Source: an uncultured Chloroflexota bacterium
Lineage (GTDB): Bacteria > Chloroflexota > Dehalococcoidia > UBA3495
DNA: 5,668 bases
NCBI GenBank assembly: GCA_913020235.1
Contig: CAJWBT010000168.1
Span: 1-5,668 of the forward strand
Direction of reading: 5' to 3'
The notes below the pieces were generated by a model. That model was given only the letters and a program-made list of their open reading frames with translations. It was not told the origin of the DNA and did not search any database. The translations under genes were made by a program, and so were the position numbers. The number at the start of each line of letters is the position of its first letter. Within the stretch, counting starts at the first letter, position 1. This document shows positions 1 to 4,652 of the stretch, in pieces.

Positions 1-569
1 GGCGCCTGATCGAAGAACCGCTGGTGGTTTATGATTGTGACCGGCCGGTCAATACTTGCGCGGCCTTCATCTTCACCACCGCCGAGCGCGCCAAGGACCT
101 GAGGCAGAAACCGATTTACGTCCTGAATCATAACCAGACCACTCAGCGGGGCCGGAGTACCATGGCAACCCTGGAGGAGCACCAGGAGGCGACCGCCGGC
201 CTGGCACGAAAAATGTGGGAGGGGTCCGGGCTCGGTCCCACGGATGTCGACATCTTCAACCCGTACGACGGCTACCTCACCTTCACGCAGCAGTTCCTTG
301 AGGCCTTCCAGTGGCACGGTGTCAAGCTGGGAGAGGCCCACGACTTCTATGCCGACGACATCAGGGTCGAAGGTCCTCATCCCTTCCTTTCCAGTGGTGG
401 AAACAACGGGACCGGACGCAACCGCGCCGTCCTCTACGCTGATTGCCTTCAGCAGCTTCGGGGAACGGCGGGGGCACGGCAGGTGACAGTACGGGCTGAA
501 ACTGCCCTGGCGGGTTGCAACACGCCCGACAGCAACGGCTTCATCATGTTCAGCAAGTACCCGAGCTAG
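1..569 (+). CDS. Thiolase / lipid-transfer-type protein, C-terminal part (5' end outside window)
   Basis: The reading frame is open from the left edge (first full codon at base 3) to TAG at 567-569, giving 188 visible residues, so only the C-terminal half of a roughly 390-residue thiolase-fold protein is present. The pattern is that of the non-condensing thiolase / SCP2-thiolase-like group: a short strand with DRPVN near the edge, then DVDIFNPYDGYLTFTQQFLE (typical DV-x-YDGF core), then a glycine loop SGGNNGTGRNR (visible residues 131-141), then QLRGTAGARQV and a final strand ending in FIMFSK. In true thiolases the glycine loop is followed by a catalytic His (GHPxGA type); here Arg-Asn-Arg replaces it. 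A Cys lies near the end (bases 516-518) in AGCNTP. Such proteins usually act on acyl-CoA substrates, often with a DUF35 partner and sometimes as retro-aldolases; no partner is visible here. The family call is firm; the reaction is unknown. Confidence 0.85.
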   Translation, partial: RLIEEPLVVYDCDRPVNTCAAFIFTTAERAKDLRQKPIYVLNHNQTTQRGRSTMATLEEHQEATAGLARKMWEGSGLGPTDVDIFNPYDGYLTFTQQFLEAFQWHGVKLGEAHDFYADDIRVEGPHPFLSSGGNNGTGRNRAVLYADCLQQLRGTAGARQVTVRAETALAGCNTPDSNGFIMFSKYPS

Positions 570-662
570 AGTTCAGCCTGGCGGAGCAGATTCATTGCCC
601 GGGGGCCTGTTGCCACGGAAGGGCCGGGATGACGGACTGGGTATCAAGCCGCTCACGAGGCG

Positions 663-796
663 CTAGTACTCAGTCAGCTTAAATCTGCGAAATGTCACTC
701 TGCGCGAAGCGAAGAATCTCAGCGTAGCAATGAGATTCTTCGTCGCTCCGCTCCTCAGAATGACAGCCTGTCAACACCAAGATGACTGAGTACTAG
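663..796. repeat. Nested inverted-repeat element, MITE-like, 134 bp
   Basis: The ends are inverted copies: CTAGTACTCAGTCAGCTT at 663-680 and its reverse complement at 779-796, matching at 17 of 18 positions (first 14 perfect). Inside is a second imperfect palindrome, about 693-721 against 731-765, with arms reading TGTCAYTCTG...GAAGAATCTCA around a 9-base loop. The outer tetramer CTAG is itself palindromic, so it may be part of the repeat or a 4-bp target duplication. There is no coding capacity, as expected of a non-autonomous element. It sits between the convergent thiolase-like and MidA genes, where a long RNA hairpin could also stop transcription from either side. The remaining parts of this intergenic stretch (570-662 and 797-889) hold nothing I can identify. 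Confidence 0.75.
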
Positions 797-889
797 ACTA
801 GTTGCAAGTTCCCTGAAGCGTGAGAGACGCCGCAGGTTCCGTCGGTGCCGTATGCGCCGTGTGTGAAATTGTGGTGAACTGTGTGCCCG

Positions 890-2059
890 CTACGTTCCCT
901 GGCCCTCAAACCCCAGCAGCTCAATCCCCGTCCCCATCCCCTTTGCCTGGGCCAGCACTTTGAAGTCGCCATACTCGTCCGGGTCCACCAGAGTCATCAT
1001 GGCCATTCGGCTCAGTTCCAACCGGGCGTCGGACAGGCCCTGCGTCTGGAGCGCATCGAGGAACGAGGAGAAGCCAAGGTTTGCCAGGAAGTGGCGCTGG
1101 AGGGCGTAGCCCACGGTGGCCAGTTCGCACTGATCGCCTAGCCGCATGAGGGACGTGAAGTCCACTTGGGCGGTAATGTCCTGCTGACCGATGTGCTGGT
1201 ATGGGTCGCTGCTGACGACGTGCCGATTGAAGCAGACCAGCGTACCCTGGGAATTCTCGGGCGAATAGAGGTCGGCGGCCAGTTGGCCGTAGTCGATAGT
1301 GAGAACAAACCCGCGGTCCAGGGTAGCGGTAAGCTGGCCGGTCCAGTCTTCCATGGCCAGGTTCACCTCACCCCGATACCCTTCAGGCAGGACCGCACCC
1401 AGGCCGGCAAGCCTCTGTTCGATGCGGGGCGAGGACGGCGCGTCCAGGACCTCGGTAAGATTTCCCCCTGCCAAGGTGACGAAGACTTCTTTTACCTTGC
1501 CACCCTCGATGGCGAACCGGTGGACGGGGAAGTTATCCAGCAACTCGTTACACAAGATACAGCCAACGACATTTCGGAACGGCCGTAGTCCTTCGGTCTT
1601 AACCCGTTGGATTCCCAAATTCGTGTCTTGTCCGCTGGGACCCACCCTGCCTCCAGTCCCGCTGTCCCAACCCGAGGTGTGGTCGGGTGATTGGAGCCAG
1701 CAAGGCTCGTAGTCTGCGGCGACGTAGTAGAGCGACTGAGCCAGTCCGGGGGCCAACCGCCGGCAGGCGTCCACGGTGGTCCGAGCCAGGGCGCCATCGC
1801 CGGACCCCACTTCAATCACGTGGAAAAGGGGTGGATCTCCAAGAAGGTGCCACATCTGCTCCAGTTGCCGGGCGATCAGGGCGCCGAAAACCGGGTGGCT
1901 CGCGGGTGAGGTCCCGAAGTGCGAGCTGATCCGGTTGCTCCGGGAAGAGTAAAAGCCTCCACGGGGTGAGTACAGGCAGGTCTGCATGTACTGGGCGAAT
2001 GTAATGCGCCCGTCCTTCTGAATGAGATCTCGGATCTCCTGCTCAACCGCTGAGTGCAA
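890..2059 (-). CDS. MidA/NDUFAF7-family SAM-dependent methyltransferase (DUF185, COG1565)
   Basis: From the chosen start this is a 389-residue protein of normal family length. Seen: the N-terminal family signature ITFAQYMQTCLYSPRGGFYS (19-38), the class I SAM-binding loop EVGSGDG (83-89), the family block NELLDNFPVHRF (171-182), IDYGQ (255-259), and FNRHVVSSDPYQ...QQDITAQVDF (277-301). Human NDUFAF7 dimethylates an arginine in a complex I subunit during assembly; the bacterial target is poorly defined, so the substrate is not assigned. Start choice: TTG at 2059-2057 has GGAGG (2071-2067) seven bases upstream and gives MHSAVEQEIRDLI, the usual N-terminus. The frame stays open to GTG at 2152, which would add 31 low-complexity residues but has no Shine-Dalgarno site. 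The gene is monocistronic and convergent with the thiolase-like gene. Its own promoter is not clear; a weak TATTAA (2164-2159) with TTGCAA 15 bases upstream is the best candidate. Confidence 0.92.
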   Translation of the reverse strand: MHSAVEQEIRDLIQKDGRITFAQYMQTCLYSPRGGFYSSRSNRISSHFGTSPASHPVFGALIARQLEQMWHLLGDPPLFHVIEVGSGDGALARTTVDACRRLAPGLAQSLYYVAADYEPCWLQSPDHTSGWDSGTGGRVGPSGQDTNLGIQRVKTEGLRPFRNVVGCILCNELLDNFPVHRFAIEGGKVKEVFVTLAGGNLTEVLDAPSSPRIEQRLAGLGAVLPEGYRGEVNLAMEDWTGQLTATLDRGFVLTIDYGQLAADLYSPENSQGTLVCFNRHVVSSDPYQHIGQQDITAQVDFTSLMRLGDQCELATVGYALQRHFLANLGFSSFLDALQTQGLSDARLELSRMAMMTLVDPDEYGDFKVLAQAKGMGTGIELLGFEGQGT

Positions 2060-2260
2060 CCTCGTCCCTCCGGGACCAGCGCGATCCCACGGTCCTTTAC
2101 GCCGGCGTGTCACCGGTGGGCCGCAGATGTCGTAGCCAGATGGACTGTCCACGCGCAGTTAATAGTATCTACGGCACGATTGCAACAGCCTTTTCTTGAC
2201 AGAGACGGCTTTCATCTTTCTCCTGGTATCCCTGGAAAAAGATCAAAAGAGGAGTTGAGC
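2060..2260. other. Upstream region of the MidA-family gene; no established gene
   Basis: This stretch separates the MidA-family gene (minus) from a candidate small gene (plus, 2261). It holds an in-frame N-terminal extension of the MidA-family gene without a ribosome-binding site (2060-2152). A minus-strand 18-codon ORF (ATG 2215-2213, TAA 2161-2159) begins four bases after AGGAG (2224-2220). A plus-strand TTGACA sits at 2196-2201, but no convincing -10 follows at 16-18 bases. I see no RNA gene or known riboswitch. Confidence 0.3.
2067..2071 (-). promoter_or_regulatory. Shine-Dalgarno site that decides the MidA-family start
   Basis: GGAGG on the minus strand lies 7 bases before TTG 2059-2057. 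The more upstream in-frame GTG (2152) is preceded by AACTGCGC with no ribosome-binding sequence, so the TTG is preferred. Confidence 0.6.
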
Positions 2261-2401
2261 ATGTCACCAGGATCGAAGAAGCCTGACCCGTCGTTCCGGT
2301 CCAAGACGGCCCTGTTAGCGAAGAAGGGGAGGGCGCGGGCATTACGTGGGGGACCCCATCGGCCGAACACGATTGGGGCTTTTGCAGTCCGGCCGGATTG
2401 A
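2261..2401 (+). CDS. Candidate small basic protein, 46 aa, unrecognised
   Basis: ATG 2261 follows AGAGGAG (2248-2254) at a spacing of six bases, one of the strongest ribosome-binding sites in the window, and the frame runs to TGA 2399-2401. The product, beginning MSPGSKKPDPSFRSK, has 11 Lys/Arg, two Asp, no Glu and no Cys, and no membrane segment, so it would be a soluble, strongly basic, probably disordered peptide, conceivably nucleic-acid binding. I do not recognise a family. It stands alone, diverging from the MidA-family gene and converging on arsM. The reason to list it is the Shine-Dalgarno site. Against it are its short length, its Arg/Pro/Gly-rich composition of the kind random GC-rich sequence gives, and the lack of a clear -10. 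The following bases 2402-2507 hold nothing identifiable. Confidence 0.3.
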   Translation: MSPGSKKPDPSFRSKTALLAKKGRARALRGGPHRPNTIGAFAVRPD

Positions 2402-2507
2402 ACGGAGTGGGATAGTAGGCCAGGAGACCGATACACAGCGGTATAGACTTCAAAGAAGGGGGGCCGAACGTACAAGACGCCGGGCTGGACCCATGCGCAG
2501 GAGAAGA

Positions 2508-2550
2508 GCTGGATGTCCGAGCATGCCGGGAGCATACACGGACATCCAGC
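2508..2550 (-). terminator. Hairpin just downstream of arsM, probable transcription terminator
   Basis: A perfect 12-bp inverted repeat, GCTGGATGTCCG (2508-2519) and CGGACATCCAGC (2539-2550), encloses a 19-base loop that has its own small stem (ATGC 2523-2526 with GCAT 2532-2535). On the minus strand it begins 9 bases after the arsM stop codon and is followed by TCTTCTCC, pyrimidine-rich but not a clean U-tract. Position and stem strength suggest arsM termination or 3'-end protection; the weak U-tract makes intrinsic termination uncertain. Confidence 0.5.
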
Positions 2551-2559
2551 GGTTGCCAG

Positions 2560-3366
2560 TCAGTTCCGGGGCTTCTCCGCCTCGATGTTGGCAGAGACAA
2601 CGTAGTCCTCGATACTCGACCCGGGGACCCATTCACGAACGATGTCGCGGCTTTCATCTTTGGGTTCAAGCCGGATGTTCCGGAACCCAAGCTCGGCCAG
2701 GATTCCTTCAAGTTCCTCCAGCGTGGCGGCGCCCGCTACACACCCTGAGTACATGACAAGATCCTTGCGGATATGATCGGGCAGCGGCGCAGTGGCGACG
2801 ACATCCGAGATCGCCAGCCGCCCGCCCGGCCTCAGGACCCGATAGGCTTCCCGGTAGACTGCCGGCTTGTCCGTGGAAAGGTTGATAACGCAGTTGGATA
2901 GGATGACGTCCACGCTCGCATCAGCCAAGGGAAGATTCTCAATCTCTCCCAAACGAATCTCGACATTGGCGTAGCCGCCTTTTTCGGCGTTCAGCCTTGC
3001 CCTGCTCACCATGTCCGGCGTCATGTCTACCCCAATGACGTGGCCTGCTGCTCCAACCTGGTTCGCCGCCAGGAAGCAGTCGAACCCACCACCACTCCCC
3101 AAGTCCAGGACCGTCTCGCCCTTTCGAAGTTGGGCGATGGCCTGCGGGTTGCCGCAACCAAGGCCCAGGTTGGAGCCCTCGGGGACACCCGCCATGTCCT
3201 CCTTCGAGTATCCCAGGCGCTCCGACACGTCCCCCGCGGAGACGGCCGCGCCGCCGGAGCCGCACTCGGCCGGCGCGCAACCGCATCCCGAAGCGCCGCT
3301 TCTGGCGATTTCGCCGTAGTCTTCCCGGACCACCTTTCTGATTTCCTCTGTCTGCCGTGTACTCAT
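2560..3366 (-). CDS. arsM: Arsenite S-adenosylmethionine methyltransferase ArsM
   Basis: This 268-residue cytosolic class I methyltransferase transfers methyl groups from SAM to trivalent arsenic, giving methylated and eventually volatile arsenicals. Seen: a Cys-rich N-terminus GCGCAPAEC (C28, C30, C35), LGLGCGNP with C71, the SAM loop VLDLGSGGGFD (87-97), the acidic residue in IGVDMTPDM (111-119), the family block SNCVINLSTDKPAVYREAYRVLRPGG (157-182) with C159, and YSGCVAGA with C209. C71, C159 and C209 match the three essential As(III)-binding cysteines of characterised ArsM/AS3MT enzymes (family knowledge); an N-terminal cysteine may be the auxiliary fourth. The ATG at 3366 follows GAGGAG (3377-3372) at five bases. 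It lies 59 bp downstream of arsR on the same strand and has its own promoter and operator, so it should be induced by As(III). Length and motifs are intact. The call is firm. Confidence 0.95.
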   Translation of the reverse strand: MSTRQTEEIRKVVREDYGEIARSGASGCGCAPAECGSGGAAVSAGDVSERLGYSKEDMAGVPEGSNLGLGCGNPQAIAQLRKGETVLDLGSGGGFDCFLAANQVGAAGHVIGVDMTPDMVSRARLNAEKGGYANVEIRLGEIENLPLADASVDVILSNCVINLSTDKPAVYREAYRVLRPGGRLAISDVVATAPLPDHIRKDLVMYSGCVAGAATLEELEGILAELGFRNIRLEPKDESRDIVREWVPGSSIEDYVVSANIEAEKPRN

Positions 3367-3389
3367 GTCATCTCCTCTTATTTCCGATT

Positions 3390-3407
3390 ATTCGACCCAT
3401 ATCGAAT
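3390..3407. promoter_or_regulatory. ArsR operator upstream of arsM
   Basis: ATTCGACCCATATCGAAT is an inverted repeat ATTCGA-N6-TCGAAT. It matches the 18-mer at the arsR start codon at 16 of 18 positions in the same orientation. It fills the space from the middle of the proposed arsM spacer through its -10, a geometry that would block RNA polymerase. Binding by ArsR is inferred. Confidence 0.7.
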
Positions 3408-3418
3408 ATTGTTGCCAA
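3390..3418 (-). promoter_or_regulatory. Candidate sigma-70-type promoter of arsM
   Basis: On the minus strand TTGGCA (3418-3413, 5 of 6 to consensus) is separated by exactly 17 bases from TCGAAT (3395-3390, 4 of 6). Transcription would begin near 3383, a few bases before the Shine-Dalgarno site at 3377-3372. The -10 is one arm of the operator. The -10 match is weak, so other placements are possible. Confidence 0.45.
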
Positions 3419-3450
3419 AAAAAACCTATTCGCTTCGCCACCGGGCGAAG
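3417..3450 (-). terminator. Weak hairpin plus T8 at the end of arsR
   Basis: On the minus strand CTTCGCC (3450-3444), a 4-base loop and GGCGAAG (3439-3433) form a perfect 7-bp stem overlapping the last codons of arsR, and eight T residues (3424-3417) follow. The T-tract is 8 bases away from the stem, farther than in a good intrinsic terminator, so at most this is a leaky stop separating arsR from arsM. Confidence 0.25.
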
Positions 3451-3755
3451 AACCCGGCCAGGTCGGCAAGGGTCTCGCCATCAACGCAACACTCAACTCG
3501 CTGACCTCGCCTTTCCACCCGGATGAGCCCTGAACGGTGAAGTTCCTTCACGTGATGCGACACCGTCGAGGGGGCGATACCCAAATCCTGTCCCAGCTCT
3601 CCCACGCAGGCGGTTGCGGAAACATCAACGGAGCGTGAGACGTCCGGAGCGCAACAGGCCACGAGACGTAGAAAGATATTCAAACGGTTTGGGTTTGACA
3701 GTGCCCCGAATACCTCGGAGTACCGCTCTAGGTCAATGCTGCGTTGATTCGACAT
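3426..3755 (-). CDS. arsR: ArsR-family As(III)-responsive transcriptional repressor
   Basis: This is a 109-residue winged-helix repressor of typical ArsR/SmtB length. Seen: N-terminal helices ERYSEVFGALSNPNRLNIFLRL (10-31), the HTH VGELGQDLGIAPSTVSHHVKEL (51-72), and the wing GLIRVERRGQRVECCV (76-91). Cysteines are C34-C35 (VACCAPD), C50 (ACVGEL, in the helix that carries the metal-site cysteines of the R773 ArsR) and C89-C90. C34/C35 with C50 is the likely As(III) site by comparison with ArsR proteins of the ACCAP...CVG type; the role of C89-C90 is unknown. Start: ATG 3755 gives the usual N-terminus and lies 7 bases after the -10 of a good promoter, so the longer in-frame start at 3821, which lies upstream of that promoter, is rejected. 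There is no Shine-Dalgarno site, so translation is probably leaderless. The start codon is inside an operator, implying autoregulation. It diverges from the ThDP enzyme genes. Confidence 0.93.
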   Translation of the reverse strand: MSNQRSIDLERYSEVFGALSNPNRLNIFLRLVACCAPDVSRSVDVSATACVGELGQDLGIAPSTVSHHVKELHRSGLIRVERRGQRVECCVDGETLADLAGFFARWRSE

Positions 3756-3764
3756 ATATCGAAT
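3747..3764. promoter_or_regulatory. ArsR operator over the arsR start codon
   Basis: ATTCGACATATATCGAAT is an inverted repeat with perfect 6-base arms, near twin of the one before arsM. It overlaps the last two bases of the proposed arsR -10 and contains the arsR ATG (3755-3753), so bound ArsR would cover the transcription start. Confidence 0.72.
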
Positions 3765-3791
3765 AGTATCACTGTCGGCGCTGGCTGTCAA
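3763..3791 (-). promoter_or_regulatory. arsR promoter, consensus -35 with 17-base spacer
   Basis: On the minus strand TTGACA (3791-3786, perfect -35) is followed after 17 bases by TACTAT (3768-3763, 4 of 6 to TATAAT). Seven bases later comes the arsR ATG, so the transcript should start at or within a base or so of the start codon. Confidence 0.7.
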
Positions 3792-4064
3792 GAGGTTGAA
3801 ACCTGTTTCGCTTTGTCTCATCCGGCTTTGGTGTCCCTTTCTCTCATCCTACATCAGCCCGGCAGCAGCACTGGTATGGCGTTGACGCAAACCGACGCCT
3901 TCGTGGTACCATGCCTTTCGTCTCCATCGGCGCCGCCCCTCACGTTCACGGGAACCCTGGGCGTGACAACAGCGGGGAGCGCCTTTGCCGCGGACCGGGC
4001 GCTAGACCATCGGTGGGCAGGGCACGCTCTTCTCACTATTCTCACTCGTGGAGAGGTAAGGGAC
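3792..4064. promoter_or_regulatory. Divergent intergenic region between arsR and the ThDP enzyme operon
   Basis: Together with the arsR promoter this makes a gap of about 310 bp. The plus-strand frame of the downstream gene is open through it, but the translation has no family character and the good ribosome-binding site is at the far end. The best promoter for the ThDP operon is TTGACG (3882-3887) with TACCAT (3907-3912). Its 19-base spacer is long, partly offset by a TG extension (3904-3905). That would leave a leader of roughly 145 bases. I looked for a TPP riboswitch and saw no CTGAGA-type core. Confidence 0.3.
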
Positions 4065-4580
4065 ATGGGCCAGCAGCAAGCGCTATTCAGCCCCGAGATT
4101 GTGATTGAGGAGATGAAGAAGAACGGCGTGACTCATGTCGTGTGGCTGCCCGACAGCGAGACAAACTGGTTGTACACGCTTATGAAGGCGGAGCCCTCAT
4201 TGGACCTTGTTACAGTGAGCCGGGAAGGCCAGGCATTCTCCACCGCCGCGGGCCTGGCGGTGGGCGGGGCCAAGCCGGTCATCCTGATACAGAACACTGG
4301 ATTGATGGAATCCGGTGACTCGCTGCGCGGCTGGGCCCTGGGAATGAATATCCCGGTGGTGCTGTTGGTCGGCTACCGTGGTTGGACCCGCCACGGCGTG
4401 AACACGGACACCGCGGCAACCTACACCGAGCGGTTTCTGAACGCGTTCAACATCCAGTACTTCCTGGTTGAGAACAATGACGACGCTCCCAGGCTCTCCC
4501 TGGCCTTTGAGGAGGCGGAAAAGGCCAAGCGCCCCGTCGCGGTGCTGATTGGGGATGAGTACCACGGTTTCAACCGATGA
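4065..4580 (+). CDS. Thiamine-diphosphate enzyme, Pyr-domain subunit (sulfopyruvate decarboxylase alpha / ComD-like)
   Basis: This 171-residue protein is a single Pyr domain, the half of a ThDP decarboxylase that activates the cofactor. Seen: GVTHVVWLPDSETNWLY (21-37), VSREGQAFSTAAGLAVGG (51-68) whose E54 is the conserved glutamate that contacts the ThDP aminopyrimidine, the KPVILIQNTGL block (70-80), and NIPVVLLVGYRG (95-106). The closest families are sulfopyruvate decarboxylase subunit alpha (ComD) and the N-terminal half of phosphonopyruvate decarboxylase. The residues after GYRG do not follow the pattern I associate with either characterised enzyme, so the 2-oxo-acid substrate is not assigned. 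ATG 4065 is preceded by GAGAGG (4051-4056) and AAGGG (4058-4062). The partner PP-domain gene follows after 72 bp on the same strand, and the two should form the active complex with the cofactor at their interface. Confidence 0.85.
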   Translation: MGQQQALFSPEIVIEEMKKNGVTHVVWLPDSETNWLYTLMKAEPSLDLVTVSREGQAFSTAAGLAVGGAKPVILIQNTGLMESGDSLRGWALGMNIPVVLLVGYRGWTRHGVNTDTAATYTERFLNAFNIQYFLVENNDDAPRLSLAFEEAEKAKRPVAVLIGDEYHGFNR

Positions 4581-4640
4581 TTTCGGCCCCGTTGCCACGG
4601 GTCACCAGCCGGCAAGCTTCGTTTGCCATGGCGAACCTCT

Positions 4641-4645
4641 AGGAG
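4641..4645 (+). promoter_or_regulatory. Shine-Dalgarno site fixing the start of the PP-domain subunit
   Basis: AGGAG lies 7 bases before ATG 4653-4655. The frame could also begin at the GCC-ATG-like region from 4623, but that start has no ribosome-binding site. Confidence 0.6.
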
Positions 4646-4652
4646 ATCGATA

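Noticed and set aside
1166..1712. Long plus-strand open frames antisense to the MidA-family gene
   Set aside because: They are shadows of a well-conserved minus-strand gene and have no recognisable protein features.
2206..2661. A 14-base direct repeat, CGGCTTTCATCTTT, at 2206-2219 and inside arsM at 2648-2661
   Set aside because: The similarity stops at the 14 bases, with no aligned flanks that would show a decayed arsM duplicate. Chance is a reasonable explanation.
2169..2711. Long minus-strand frame overlapping the 3' end of arsM
   Set aside because: It is a GC-driven shadow frame with no domain character and conflicts with the clear arsM coding frame.
2161..3770. Shared 9-mer AATAGTATC at 2161-2169 and at 3762-3770 (the arsR -10 region)
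   Set aside because: At 2161 no acceptable -35 stands 17 bases upstream on the minus strand, so a common promoter element is not supported.
3798..3809. Short palindrome GAAAC-CT-GTTTC just upstream of the arsR -35
   Set aside because: The arms are only 5 bases and there is no second copy in the window, so I cannot support an operator.
3744..4064. In-frame N-terminal extension of the Pyr-domain subunit
   Set aside because: It overlaps the arsR promoter and start, lacks family similarity, and the ribosome-binding site and domain start both point to ATG 4065.
4581..4652. Small imperfect palindrome (GTTTGCCATGGCGAAC) in the spacer between the two ThDP subunit genes
   Set aside because: It is short, contains a mismatch or G-U pair, and has no T-tract, so it is not a convincing regulatory hairpin.
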